64,000 nucleotides of DNA from Burkholderia stabilis (GCF_001742165.1 NZ_CP016443.1:2976001-3040000), one strand, 5' to 3'; numbered from the stretch's first letter, positions 36,433 to 46,975 are shown. Notes: generated by a model not told the origin, from the sequence alone. Numbers and translations are program-made.

Positions 36433-36488
36433 GGCAGGCCGCGCGTGCGGCCTGCCCGGCCGTGCCGCATTCAGCGATGCGGCACGGC
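36433..36488 (-). terminator. Two tandem GC-rich hairpins downstream of argG
   Basis: A 12-bp stem (36459-36470 with 36477-36488, GCCGTGCCGCAT) and a 10-bp stem (36433-36442 with 36447-36456, GGCAGGCCGC) stand back to back, starting 16 bases past the argG stop. The sequence after them on the minus strand is CTCTCTCC rather than a T-run, so termination may need Rho, or they may protect the mRNA 3' end. Confidence 0.55.
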
Positions 36489-36503
36489 GTCGAGCGACGC
36501 GAC

Positions 36504-38167
<1,664 letters not shown>

Positions 38168-39238
38168 TCAGATATTCCACGACCGCGCGGTATCGAGCAG
38201 CTTCTCGCGCAACTGATCGACTTCGCCGGCCAGCTTGGCCGTGATCGACACGTACCCCGACAACTGCGGCGGCGGCGCGTCGTGCGGCGGGTCGGCCGGC
38301 CGGCGGCGCGGCGCGAGCCGGCCCGGCGTGCCGAACTTGAGCGCGCGGCTCGCGCCGACGAGCGTGTCGCGGATACGCCGGTTCACGGCCTTCATGTCGA
38401 CGCGCATGTATTCGCGGGCCGCCACGTCGTCGCGGGCCGGCACCGCGCTCGACAGGATCTCCAGGTAGCCGATGCACAGGCGCAGGCTGCGCTGGATCGC
38501 CTCGAGCTGCGTCATCGACGTCTCGCATTCCTTCGACACCGACGGCATCAGCGAACGCAACTGCACGAGCAGCGCGCTCAGCGCGGCCATTTCCTTCAGG
38601 TGCGCGTCGTCGCTCACGTGACGGTCGCCCGCGAGCCGTGCATGCACGGCCGCGCACGCGCGCAGCGCGTCGGCGAGCTTGTAGCGCCACGAGTAGGTCG
38701 CATAGAGCGGCAGCGCGAACGAGAACGCCAGCGCGATCGCGATGCCGGTCAGCACGTTTACCGCGCGCCACAGGCCGTCGACGATCTCGTTGTCGCCGTG
38801 CCCGGCGACGATCACCATCGTGATCGCCGACAGCAGCGCGATGTAGCCGGCCTTGCCGATCGCGTGATACGCGCAGAAGCCGCACGCGAGCGCCATCAGC
38901 AGGTAGATCGCGAGCGGCGCGTGCACGACGGAATACAGCAGGATCAGCCCGAGCCCCGCGAGCGCGCCGATCGACGTGCCGAGCGCGCGCTCGGCCGCCT
39001 TCTTGCGGATGTTGCCGTGATGCTGCAGCCCGCCGACGACGATCAGCACGGTGATCGTCGACCATTCGCCGTGCGGCACGCGCAGGCCGGTGGACAGCGC
39101 GATCGACACGAGGATCGCGAGCGCGACGCGCGCCGCATGGATCAGCTTCGCGTGCCGGTAGCGGCGGTACGGGTCGAGCAGCGGGCGCAGTGCGTTGCGC
39201 AGGAACGGCGGCAGCCGGATAGGGAGCGGGGCGGTCAT
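38168..39238 (-). CDS. FUSC/aromatic-acid exporter family membrane protein
   Basis: This 356-residue inner-membrane protein has six hydrophobic segments in the N-terminal half (AARVALAILVSIALSTGLRV, STITVLIVVGGLQHHGNIRKKAAERALGTSIGALAGLGLILL, HAPLAIYLLMALACGFCAYHAI, YIALLSAITMVIV, VLTGIAIALAFSFALPLY). A cytoplasmic helical half follows. The motif GNIRKKAAERALGTSIGALAG is the typical R-x-x-GT region of FUSC/AaeB/YccS-like proteins. These proteins are thought to export aromatic carboxylic acids or similar compounds. The ATG at 39238 is well placed, with a 7-bp tandem repeat array about 170-240 bases upstream. Confidence 0.85.
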   Translation of the reverse strand: MTAPLPIRLPPFLRNALRPLLDPYRRYRHAKLIHAARVALAILVSIALSTGLRVPHGEWSTITVLIVVGGLQHHGNIRKKAAERALGTSIGALAGLGLILLYSVVHAPLAIYLLMALACGFCAYHAIGKAGYIALLSAITMVIVAGHGDNEIVDGLWRAVNVLTGIAIALAFSFALPLYATYSWRYKLADALRACAAVHARLAGDRHVSDDAHLKEMAALSALLVQLRSLMPSVSKECETSMTQLEAIQRSLRLCIGYLEILSSAVPARDDVAAREYMRVDMKAVNRRIRDTLVGASRALKFGTPGRLAPRRRPADPPHDAPPPQLSGYVSITAKLAGEVDQLREKLLDTARSWNI

Positions 39239-39403
39239 GGCGGAGCTGGAGTGGCCGGAACGCGCACGGCGGCCCGCGCGGGCCGGCGCCGCGCCGCATG
39301 CGCAGCAGACATAACGCTAGCCGAACGCGCGCGGGCTGTCCACGGCGCGGCTGTCCGGCCGGGAATGCTGCCGCTTCAGGTCACGTCACGTCACACTGCG
39401 CCG

Positions 39404-39480
39404 CGCCAAGCGCCAAGCGCCAAGCGCCAAGCGCCAAGCACCAAGCACCAAGCACCAAGCACCAAGCACCAAGCACCAAG
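39404..39480. repeat. 77-bp array of 7-bp tandem repeats (5x CGCCAAG + 6x CACCAAG)
   Basis: Eleven perfect head-to-tail heptamers fill this stretch: five CGCCAAG followed by six CACCAAG, differing only at the second base. The array starts 2 bases beyond the stop of the diguanylate cyclase gene and lies about 165 bases upstream of the FUSC gene start, both leftward. Such short repeats are prone to slipped-strand length change. Confidence 0.95.
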
Positions 39481-39482
39481 CG

Positions 39483-41015
39483 TCACACGTCGGCCGCGCT
39501 CGGCTGTGCGTCCAGCACGCGGTTGCGGCCGCCGGCCTTCGCGCGGTAAAGCGCCTCGTCGGCGCGCCGCAGCAGGGTCGCGGCGTTCATGCGGCCATCG
39601 GCGGTGGTTGCCGTGCCGATGCTCGCCGTGACGCGCCCGTACGGGCTTTTCACGTGCTCGATGCCGAGCCCCGCGATCGCGCGCCGGATCCCTTCGGCGA
39701 CGGTCGCCGCGCCTTGCGCATCGGTGTCGGGCAGCGTGACGACGAATTCCTCGCCGCCGTAGCGCGCGACGTGATCGCCGTCGCGGCGCAGGCAGCGCGA
39801 TGCGGATTGCGCGACGCGGCGCAGCACATCGTCGCCGGCCGGGTGGCCGTAGTAGTCGTTGAACGCCTTGAAGTGATCGACGTCGACGAACAACACGGAC
39901 AGCGGGCGGCCGCTGCGCGCCGCGCGCTGCGCTTCCTTCGCGAGCACCGAGTCGAACGTGCCGCGGTTGTCGAGGCCGGTCAGCGAATCGGTGCGCGCGA
40001 GCCGGTACAGCTTCGATTCGGCGATCTGCCGGCGCTTCAGCTCGCGCGACAGCGCGAGCGAGCCCCACGCGATGAAGCCGGTAAACAGGCACATCAGCAC
40101 GACGGTCCAGACCGCGCGGTGATGCCACGACGCGTAGACGTCGACCTCGGCCGGCGCGACGTCGACGATCAGCGGCAGGCCGGCAAGCTGCTTGTAGACA
40201 TAGATGCGCCGCACGCCGTCGATGCTGCCGGTGCCTGCCAGCACGCCTTCGCGGCTGCGCAGCGCCGCGACGAACAGCGGCGAATCGCGCAGGTCGAGGC
40301 CGACGACGCGCGCGTCGTAGGGCAGGCGGCTGACGAGCATGCCGTTGATTTCGGCGATGGCTGCGCTGCCGTGCTTGCCGACCGCGAGGCCGTCGAGCAG
40401 CGCGCGGAAGTAGTCGATGCTGAGCGTGCCGACGACGATGCCGCCGAACGAGCCGTCCGGCCGCGTGATCCGGCGGCTGAGCGCGATCGTCAGCGCGCCG
40501 CCGCGCAGCCGGGACGCATACGGCCGGCTGATGTACAGCCCCTGGACGAGCCGGTCGCGCTGCGCGGCGAAATAGTCGCGGTCGGCGAAATTGCCGTTGC
40601 GCGACGGCGAGGCGCCGGAGTCGATCACGATGTTGCCGTGCTCGTCCATCACGAATATGGAGCCGAGATACGCGCCGGTGGCCGCTCGGTCGAACAGCAG
40701 CCGGTGGCGCTGGCGCGGCGGCAGGGTCATCAGTTCGGGATCGGCGATGCCGTCTACGACGTTCTGCAGTGACAAATCGTAGAGTTCGATATTGCGTGCG
40801 ATATCGCGCTCGATCAGCAGCATCAGGTTGCGTGCATTTTCGACCGCATGGTCATGTGCGTCGCGCCGCGCCTCGATTAAAAGCGACGTGGAAAGTCCCC
40901 AACTGAACATCAGCAGGACGATGCCCGCAACGAGTACGCCGCGGGGCGACAGAATGCGGGCCACGATCGACGCGGTATGGCGGCGCAGCGTGGCGGGCAG
41001 CGGGAATGACTTCAT
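39483..41015 (-). CDS. Membrane diguanylate cyclase (dCache sensor + GGDEF)
   Basis: This 510-residue protein makes c-di-GMP. A membrane helix (VLVAGIVLLMFSWGLSTSLL) near residues 28-47 precedes a periplasmic dCache-like sensor domain of about 240 residues (IFVMDEHGNIVIDSGASPSRNGNFADRDYF, YISRPYASRLRGGALTIALSRRI). A second helix (TVVLMCLFTGFIAWGSLAL) near 305-325 leads to the catalytic domain. The active-site motif is GGEEF at about 419-423, and the allosteric I-site RDGD lies at the expected distance before it, so the enzyme should be active and product-inhibited. No EAL domain is present. The sensor ligand is unknown. Confidence 0.93.
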   Translation of the reverse strand: MKSFPLPATLRRHTASIVARILSPRGVLVAGIVLLMFSWGLSTSLLIEARRDAHDHAVENARNLMLLIERDIARNIELYDLSLQNVVDGIADPELMTLPPRQRHRLLFDRAATGAYLGSIFVMDEHGNIVIDSGASPSRNGNFADRDYFAAQRDRLVQGLYISRPYASRLRGGALTIALSRRITRPDGSFGGIVVGTLSIDYFRALLDGLAVGKHGSAAIAEINGMLVSRLPYDARVVGLDLRDSPLFVAALRSREGVLAGTGSIDGVRRIYVYKQLAGLPLIVDVAPAEVDVYASWHHRAVWTVVLMCLFTGFIAWGSLALSRELKRRQIAESKLYRLARTDSLTGLDNRGTFDSVLAKEAQRAARSGRPLSVLFVDVDHFKAFNDYYGHPAGDDVLRRVAQSASRCLRRDGDHVARYGGEEFVVTLPDTDAQGAATVAEGIRRAIAGLGIEHVKSPYGRVTASIGTATTADGRMNAATLLRRADEALYRAKAGGRNRVLDAQPSAADV

Positions 41016-41601
41016 CCTCGGGGCTGGCGGGCGGCGGATATTCGTGTGTCGACGGTTCCGCGCGCTGATTATTTCGAATTAAGCCGCATTATCTCGCGAA
41101 TTCCCGGGCCTCGCGTGCGCATGCAAAACATGCATGCGAGAACGGCGATTCGAAAATATTACGCATCATTACCGGATTGCGCGCGGGCCATTTGATTTGA
41201 ATCAATTACCGGTATCAGAAGTATTGTCTGAATAATGACGCGACGATCGGTCGATTTTTCATGTCGGAACGGTAATTGGCCGATTCAGACAGGATGAGCC
41301 ACGCATGCGGCAGCCGGACGAACGGATAACCCCGGATATGACGTGGTTTTGCGCCGACGGCCGGCCGCGCTGTGTCCGGTGCAGCCAACTCCTTGATTCT
41401 GCGAAATCTCCGCACGGCAGCGGGGCATGCCCGCGTGAGCTGCCCCCATGGCGAATCAGGTAGAATCCGCGCTTCGCCGCAGGCGCCCGCCGCGCAACGC
41501 GTATCGGGGCCGCATCGCGAATGCATCGCAGGACGCGCCCCGCGCTCCGATTACGCATGCGCCGGCTACGGATGCCGGCCCGCTCAACGTTCGTCTCGTT
41601 T
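41016..41601. other. 586-base intergenic region between diguanylate cyclase and permease genes
   Basis: No gene is convincingly supported; one leftward open frame at 41215-41526 has no family features or ribosome-binding site. The first 200 bases are AT-rich (promoter of the cyclase gene, leftward). They contain a 9-bp inverted repeat, CTCGCGTGC at 41110-41118 with GCATGCGAG at 41132-41140. The permease promoter should lie near the right end. Confidence 0.5.
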
Positions 41602-43137
41602 ATGTCCGCAACTCCGAATTCCGACCAACCCGGTTCGTCCGCGAACCCACCCAAGCTTCATCGCGCGCTGAAGGCGCGCCACCTGACGATGATCGCCATC
41701 GGCGGCTCGATCGGCACGGGCCTGTTCGTCGCGTCCGGCGCGTCGATCTCGCAGGCCGGCCCCGGCGGCGCGATGGTCGCGTACATGCTGATCGGCCTGA
41801 TGGTGTACTTCCTGATGACGAGCCTCGGCGAAATGGCCGCGTTCATGCCCGTGTCGGGCTCGTTCGCGACCTACGGCGCGAAATACGTGGACGAAGGCTT
41901 CGGCTTCGCGCTCGGCTGGAACTACTGGTACAACTGGGCCGTGACGATCGCGGTGGAACTCGTCGCCGCGCAGCTCGTGATGCATTACTGGTTTCCGGAC
42001 GTGCCTGGCGTGTGGTGGAGCGCGGCATTCCTCGGCGTGATGTTCCTGCTCAACGCGCTTACCGTGCGCGGCTTTGGCGAGGCCGAATACTGGTTCGCGC
42101 TGATCAAGGTCGTCACCGTGGTCGCGTTCATCGGCGTCGGCCTGCTGATGATCTTCGGCATTCTGAAGGGCGCGCCGAGCAACGGCTGGGGCAACCTGAC
42201 GATCGGCGACGCGCCGTTCGCGGGCGGCCTGCCGGCATTGATGGGCGTGGCGATGATCGCGGGCTTCTCGTTCCAGGGCACCGAGCTGATCGGCGTCGCG
42301 GCCGGCGAATCGGAAAACCCGCGCACGACGATCCCGCGCGCGGTGCGTCAGGTGTTCTGGCGCATCCTGCTGTTCTACGTGTTCGCGATCTTCGTGATCG
42401 GCGTGCTGATTCCGTACACTGACCCGAACCTGCTGAAGACGGACGTGACCGACATCGGCGTGAGCCCGTTCACGCTCGTGTTCCGCCACGCAGGCCTCGC
42501 TTTCGCGGCCGGCGTGATGAACGCGGTGATCCTGACGGCCGTGCTGTCGGCCGGCAACTCGGGCATGTACGCGTCGACGCGGATGCTCTACAACCTCGCG
42601 ACCGAAGGACGCGCGCCGAAGATCTTCGCGAAGCTGTCGGCGGGTGGCGTGCCGCGCAACGCGCTGTACGCGACCACGGCGGTCGGCGCGCTGTGCTTCT
42701 TCACGTCGCTGTACGGCGACAAGACGGTCTACCTGTGGCTGCTGAACACGTCGGGCATGACCGGCTTCATCGCGTGGCTCGGCATCGCGGTCAGCCACTA
42801 CCGGTTCCGCAAGGGCTACGTGAAGCAGGGTTATTCGCTCGACCAGCTGCCGTACCAGTCGAAGTGGTTCCCGTTCGGCCCGCTGTTCGCGTTCGTGCTG
42901 TGCCTCGTGATCGCGCTCGGGCAGGACTATCAGGCGTTCCTCGCGAACAAGATCGACTGGGCCGGCGTGACCGCGACCTATGTCGGCATTCCGCTGTTCC
43001 TCGTCGTGTGGCTCAGCTTCAGGTTCCTGAAAAAGAGCCGTTTCGTGCGCTACGAAGACATGGAGATCGCGCCGTGGATCGCCGCGAACCGCGGCGCGCA
43101 GGCGCAGTCGGTGGCGAACCGCGAAACCGCGGGCTGA
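41602..43137 (+). CDS. Amino-acid permease, LysP-like
   Basis: This 511-residue APC-superfamily amino-acid:proton symporter has 12 hydrophobic segments. Marks include LKARHLTMIAIGGSIGTGLFVASG (helix 1, with the GSIGTGLF unwound binding region), MTSLGEMAAFMPVSGSFATYGAKYVDEGFGFALGWNYWYNWA, SFQGTELIGVAAGESENPRTTIPRAVRQVFWRI, and SAGNSGMYASTRMLYNLA. These match the lysine-specific permease subgroup. The ATG at 41602 (MSATPNS) avoids an improbable Arg-rich upstream extension. A strong terminator follows at 43174. Confidence 0.88.
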   Translation: MSATPNSDQPGSSANPPKLHRALKARHLTMIAIGGSIGTGLFVASGASISQAGPGGAMVAYMLIGLMVYFLMTSLGEMAAFMPVSGSFATYGAKYVDEGFGFALGWNYWYNWAVTIAVELVAAQLVMHYWFPDVPGVWWSAAFLGVMFLLNALTVRGFGEAEYWFALIKVVTVVAFIGVGLLMIFGILKGAPSNGWGNLTIGDAPFAGGLPALMGVAMIAGFSFQGTELIGVAAGESENPRTTIPRAVRQVFWRILLFYVFAIFVIGVLIPYTDPNLLKTDVTDIGVSPFTLVFRHAGLAFAAGVMNAVILTAVLSAGNSGMYASTRMLYNLATEGRAPKIFAKLSAGGVPRNALYATTAVGALCFFTSLYGDKTVYLWLLNTSGMTGFIAWLGIAVSHYRFRKGYVKQGYSLDQLPYQSKWFPFGPLFAFVLCLVIALGQDYQAFLANKIDWAGVTATYVGIPLFLVVWLSFRFLKKSRFVRYEDMEIAPWIAANRGAQAQSVANRETAG

Positions 43138-43173
43138 TGCGCGCGCGGCTCGCGGCCGCGCGACGTGCGATGA

Positions 43174-43204
43174 AACGGGAAGCCTGGCGCTTCCCGTTTT
43201 TTTT
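43174..43204 (+). terminator. Rho-independent terminator after the permease gene
   Basis: AACGGGAAGC-CTGGC-GCTTCCCGTT forms a 10-bp stem with a 5-base loop followed by a run of T. It lies 37 bases past the permease stop. The same stem core recurs at 43688. Confidence 0.9.
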
Positions 43205-43399
43205 GCCCGGCTTTTGTCTGCACGGGGTCAAAGCCGGTTATATTGCCCGACCCTACCGGGCCACGGCCCGGCCGGCGCGACAGGCGCAGCGCGGATCGGC
43301 ATCCGGCGCGCGCGGCAAGCGGCGGCCGGCGGCGCTCGGCGTTTTCATCGTTCCATCCGGGCCGGCAAGGCCCGCGGAGCGCGCAACCCAGAGGAATCC

Positions 43400-43645
43400 A
43401 TGAGCGCATCACCCGCCGAGCGGAAGGCCGGACCCGTTTCCATCGTGCGAATCGAAGCCGCGATCAACGCGTGGCGCGAAGTGTACCCGCCGGCTCCGGA
43501 CGGCGAGGACGGCTACGCGCTCGATGCCGGCAGCAATTGCCTCGCCGAGCTGTACGGCACGATGATCTGCTACAAGTTGCCGGACGTGCCGCTCGACTCG
43601 CTGAGCCACGCGCAGCGCGACGCGCTCTACGCGACCGAGGTATGA
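43400..43645 (+). CDS. DUF3717 family small protein
   Basis: This 81-residue protein matches the DUF3717 pattern: VSIVRIEAAINAWREVYPPAPDGEDGYALDAGSNCLAELYGTMICYKLPDVPLDSL. The opening I-x-x-IE-AIN-WR and the central ALxxxxxxLAxLYGxM are the family core, common in Burkholderiales. Function is unknown. GAGGAAT precedes the ATG. It is isolated between two terminators, so it is probably a single-gene transcript. Confidence 0.82.
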   Translation: MSASPAERKAGPVSIVRIEAAINAWREVYPPAPDGEDGYALDAGSNCLAELYGTMICYKLPDVPLDSLSHAQRDALYATEV

Positions 43646-43687
43646 CGCGCGGTCGCGACGCTGCCGCCGAGCGGCATCGATGAAACG

Positions 43688-43714
43688 ACGGGAAGCTCGC
43701 GGGCTTCCCGTTTT
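43688..43714 (+). terminator. Rho-independent terminator after the DUF3717 gene
   Basis: ACGGGAAGC-TCGCGG-GCTTCCCGT is a 9-bp stem with a 6-base loop and TTTT after it. It ends the DUF3717 transcript before the LysR gene at 43814. Confidence 0.8.
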
Positions 43715-43813
43715 GCTTTGCGCGGCGCGTGGCGGCATGCGCCGCCTGCGGTATCGTCATGACATGATCCGGCCGGGGTTGGGCGCCGGGTCCCTGTCCG
43801 GGAGGGTTCGAAC

Positions 43814-44731
43814 ATGGAGTTGAGACACCTCCGTTACTTCGTCGCGGTCGCCGAGGAGCGGAATTTCACGCGGGCGGCCGAGCGGCTGCATATCGCGCAG
43901 CCGCCGCTGAGCCGGCAGATCCAGCAGCTCGAGGAGGCGCTCGGCGTGCCGCTGTTCGAGCGCAATGCGCGGCCGCTGAAACTTACCGACGCCGGGCGCT
44001 TCTTCTATTCGCACGCGGTGCAGTTGCTCGCGCAGACGACCGAGCTCGAATCGATGACGAAGCGGGTCGGCAAGATCGAGCGCAGCATGTCGGTCGGCTT
44101 CGTCGGCTCGACGCTGTACGGGATGCTGCCGAAGATCATCCGGCGCTTTCGCAGCGAATATCCGGCGGTCGAGCTGAGCCTGCACGAGATGTCGACGATG
44201 GACCAGATCAAGGCGCTGAAGGAAGGGCGCATCGACGTCGGGTTCGGGCGCATCCGCCATGAAGATCCGAGCGTGCGGCGCGTTGTGCTGCGCGAAGAAC
44301 GGATGATCGTCGCGCTGCCGGTCGGCCACCCGCTCGACGGCGCGAAGCCCGTGCTGTCGCTGCACGATCTCGTGAACGATACGCTGATCATCTTCCCGAA
44401 GGCGCCGCGCCCGAGTTATGCGGACCAGGTGCTCGCGGCTTTCCACGATCGCGCGCTGCAGCCGCGCCGGATCTACGAGACGCGCGAGCTGCAGATTGCG
44501 CTCGGCCTCGTCGCGATGGGCGAGGGCGTGTCGGTCGTGCCGCACAGCGTGTACGGCCTGAAGCGCGACGACATCAGCTACAAGCCGCTTGACGATCCGA
44601 ACCTCGTGTCGCCGATCATCATGAGCATGCGGATGCTCGACGAATCGGAGGACATCCGCGCGATGCAGGCACTGATCTACCGGCTGTACGACGAGTCGCA
44701 GATGGAGTACCTGCCGCCGCAGCCCGAATGA
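43814..44731 (+). CDS. LysR family regulator (CatR/BenM-like group)
   Basis: This 305-residue LTTR starts MELRHLRYFVAVAEERNFTRAAERLHIAQPPLSRQIQQLEEALGVPLFERNARPLKLT, the exact N-terminal pattern of the CatR/BenM/CatM-like aromatic-degradation regulators. The effector domain has FVGSTLYGMLPKIIRRFRSEYPAVELSLHEM. GGAGGG precedes the ATG. An alpha/beta hydrolase gene follows 109 bases downstream on the same strand. No catechol or benzoate genes are in the window, so the target is unknown. Confidence 0.88.
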   Translation: MELRHLRYFVAVAEERNFTRAAERLHIAQPPLSRQIQQLEEALGVPLFERNARPLKLTDAGRFFYSHAVQLLAQTTELESMTKRVGKIERSMSVGFVGSTLYGMLPKIIRRFRSEYPAVELSLHEMSTMDQIKALKEGRIDVGFGRIRHEDPSVRRVVLREERMIVALPVGHPLDGAKPVLSLHDLVNDTLIIFPKAPRPSYADQVLAAFHDRALQPRRIYETRELQIALGLVAMGEGVSVVPHSVYGLKRDDISYKPLDDPNLVSPIIMSMRMLDESEDIRAMQALIYRLYDESQMEYLPPQPE

Positions 44732-44840
44732 GCGCGCGGGCGGTGGGGGCTTGCTTGACGCGCGGCGTGGCCGCGGGCCAACATGCAACGATTACATGCG
44801 GCCGCCGACGTGCGGCCGCTTTCATGCAGGCGACAGACAC

Positions 44841-45647
44841 ATGACCGATATCGTGACCGAGGAGACAATCGTCGAGACGCCGCAAGGGCGTCTCTTCGCG
44901 AAACGCTGGCGCGTGCATCCGGCGCAAGGCGCCGTGAGCGCGGATGAGCCGATCGTGCTGCTGCACGATTCGCTCGGTTGCGTCGACCTGTGGCGCGACT
45001 TTCCCGAGCAACTCGCGCGCGCCACGCAGCGCGACGTGATCGCGTACGACCGCCTCGGCTTCGGCCGTTCCGATCGCCATCCGGGCGCACTCGGCACGAC
45101 GTTCGTGCGCGACGAGGCCGATCACGCGTTCGATGCGGTGCTCGAACAACTCGGCGTCGATACGTTCGTTGCATTCGGGCACAGCGTCGGCGGCGGGATG
45201 GCGGTCGGCTGCGCCGTCGCGCATCCGGATCGTTGCCGCGCGCTCGTGACGGTCGCCGCGCAGGCGTTCGTCGAGGATCGCACGCTGGCCGGCATTCGCG
45301 AGGCCGGGGAGCAGTTCGGCGAACCGGGGCAGATCGACCGGCTCGCACGCTATCACGGCGACAAGGCCGAATGGGTGCTGCGCGCGTGGGTCGACACGTG
45401 GCTGTCGCCGGCGTTTCGCGACTGGAATCTCGAAAGCGAATTGCCGCGCGTGCAATGCGCGACGCTCGCGATTCACGGCGAAGACGACGAATATGGTTCC
45501 GACGTGCATCCGAAGCGCATCGCTGCGCGCGTCGCGGGGCCGTCGTCGTTCCTGTTGCTCGCCAGATGCGGGCACATGCCGCACCGCGAGCGCACGGACG
45601 ACGTGCTGTCGGCCGTCGCGGCTTTTCTGCGCGACGCGGGCGCTTGA
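44841..45647 (+). CDS. Alpha/beta-fold hydrolase
   Basis: This 268-residue hydrolase shows PIVLLHDSLGCVDLWRDFPEQLA (oxyanion region), VIAYDRLGFGRSD, nucleophile elbow FGHSVGGGMAVG (G-H-S-x-G-G), CATLAIHGEDDEYGSD (acid) and LLARCGHMPHRE (catalytic His). The full Ser-Asp-His triad is present. It resembles enol-lactonase/haloperoxidase-type hydrolases, but the substrate cannot be told. It may be co-transcribed with the LysR gene before it. The ATG at 44841 was chosen over an upstream start, which would add an Arg/Cys-rich segment. Confidence 0.86.
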   Translation: MTDIVTEETIVETPQGRLFAKRWRVHPAQGAVSADEPIVLLHDSLGCVDLWRDFPEQLARATQRDVIAYDRLGFGRSDRHPGALGTTFVRDEADHAFDAVLEQLGVDTFVAFGHSVGGGMAVGCAVAHPDRCRALVTVAAQAFVEDRTLAGIREAGEQFGEPGQIDRLARYHGDKAEWVLRAWVDTWLSPAFRDWNLESELPRVQCATLAIHGEDDEYGSDVHPKRIAARVAGPSSFLLLARCGHMPHRERTDDVLSAVAAFLRDAGA

Positions 45648-45686
45648 GCGCCCCCGGCAACCGGCGGGGTTTCAGCCCGCCGGCCG

Positions 45687-46040
45687 TCAGAACGCCAGCT
45701 GGATCGCGAGATCGATCGCCAGTATCGCGATCGAGCAGCCGATGCCGAGGATTACGTTCGGCAGCCGGTGCTCGAAGTCGCGGTTGTCGCGGCGCATCGC
45801 GGCGCCGAGCAGGAAGATCGCCTCGACGACGATCTGCAGCCCGACGAACAGCAGCATCAGCAGATACTCGTAGCCCATCTGCTTGAACACGGCGAATTGC
45901 ATCCCGTGATCGCGGATCCACTGGCCGACGCGCAGCAGTTCGTATACGAACAGCAAGGCGGGGAACAGGTAGCTGATGAAATAGGTCGGCGCAGTGGCGT
46001 GCCGTAGTTCGAGGTGGAAATGCTGATGCGTGGTGGCCAT
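45687..46040 (-). CDS. Hypothetical small membrane protein
   Basis: This 117-residue product has three hydrophobic segments: APTYFISYLFPALLFVYELL, YEYLLMLLFVGLQIVVEAIFLLGAAM, and LPNVILGIGCSIAILAIDLAIQLAF. A charged loop (RRDNRDFEHR) lies between the last two, and the N-terminus is histidine-rich (TTHQHFHLELRH). I do not recognise the family. The ATG at 46040 follows GGAGGGATTCGTG. It is convergent with the hydrolase gene. Nothing in context suggests a role. Confidence 0.68.
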   Translation of the reverse strand: MATTHQHFHLELRHATAPTYFISYLFPALLFVYELLRVGQWIRDHGMQFAVFKQMGYEYLLMLLFVGLQIVVEAIFLLGAAMRRDNRDFEHRLPNVILGIGCSIAILAIDLAIQLAF

Positions 46041-46256
46041 CACGAATCCCTCCTTGCAACGCATGATTGCGGTCGCACGGCGGCGCGGCAACGTGCGAAC
46101 GGCGGGTTTTCCCGATGCACCGTGCGCAACCGTACGACATCAGCATACTGCTGCGCGGGAAATTTGGCATGCGCCACGTGCATTCGTTGCGAAAACGCAT
46201 GCGTGCCGCACGACGCGCTCGTCGTGCCGAACGTACCGAATGCGGCGCGCGAGCGC

Positions 46257-46877
46257 TCAGTGCTTCGCTTCGGCGCCTTCGATAAACAGCTTTGCAACCG
46301 ACTGGAACTCGCGTTTCAGCGACAGCCCCGGCACGGTCAGCCAGCGCAGCATCGCCGCGAGATACAGGTGATGGAACCACGTGGCGAGCTGATCGGCCCG
46401 CAGCGTTGTATTCAGTTCGCCGGATTGTTGCCCTGCAGCGATCAGTTGCTGCCACACCCGTGCGATATCGCCGCCATTCTCCCCGCCGCCCTCCGGTTCG
46501 ACCGCGCCGATGCTCAGGAAGCGATGCCGCAGATACGCGAGCAGATACACCGGATGCTGCTCGCACCACGCGGCCGACGCGTCGAGCACGCAACCGATGC
46601 GCGATGCGAAGCGCTTGCGCCGCGCGACGTCGCGCTGCAGATGCGCGAGATCACGTGCGAGCTCGCCTTCGAGCCAGTGCGCGAGTACGGCCTCTTTCGT
46701 CGGGAAGTGGTTGTAAAGCGTGCGCTTCGCGACATCGGCTTGCGCCGCGATCTGCTCCATCGTGACGGCTTCGTAGCCGTGCGCATCGAACAGGCGTGCG
46801 CCGGTGGCGGCGAGATGCGCAAGCATCTGGATGCGCTTGCGCGCGCGGCGGCCCGGATCGTCGGTCAGAATCGGCAT
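46257..46877 (-). CDS. TetR family transcriptional repressor
   Basis: This 206-residue TetR-type regulator has the N-terminal HTH GARLFDAHGYEAVTMEQIAAQADVAKRTLYNHFPTKEAVLAHWLEG, whose TLYNHFPTKE is the classic TetR recognition helix. A variable helical ligand-binding domain follows. It is divergent from the glycosyltransferase gene at 46976. The 98-base gap contains an inverted repeat, TGCACG...CGTGCA, that could be its operator for both genes. The ligand is unknown. Confidence 0.88.
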   Translation of the reverse strand: MPILTDDPGRRARKRIQMLAHLAATGARLFDAHGYEAVTMEQIAAQADVAKRTLYNHFPTKEAVLAHWLEGELARDLAHLQRDVARRKRFASRIGCVLDASAAWCEQHPVYLLAYLRHRFLSIGAVEPEGGGENGGDIARVWQQLIAAGQQSGELNTTLRADQLATWFHHLYLAAMLRWLTVPGLSLKREFQSVAKLFIEGAEAKH

Positions 46878-46898
46878 GGTGGCGGCATTGAATGAAAG

Positions 46899-46928
46899 TG
46901 CACGAATTACATTAGTATACGACGTGCA
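46899..46928. promoter_or_regulatory. Inverted repeat between TetR and glycosyltransferase genes
   Basis: TGCACG at 46899-46904 and CGTGCA at 46923-46928 form a 6-bp inverted repeat with an AT-rich 18-base spacer. Longer arms match partly (AAAGTGCACG against AATTGCACG on the other strand). It is positioned to be a TetR operator overlapping both promoters. Confidence 0.45.
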
Positions 46929-46975
46929 ATTTTACGAATCCACCGGTTCCCGTCGAAGGGAACGAGGAGCTACCC

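Noticed and set aside
39404..39480. CRISPR array
   Set aside because: The repeats are only 7 bp and contiguous, with no spacers, and there are no cas genes. It is a simple tandem repeat.
41215..41526. A 103-residue leftward gene
   Set aside because: No ribosome-binding site, no family features and Arg/Cys-rich composition typical of a shadow frame in GC-rich DNA.
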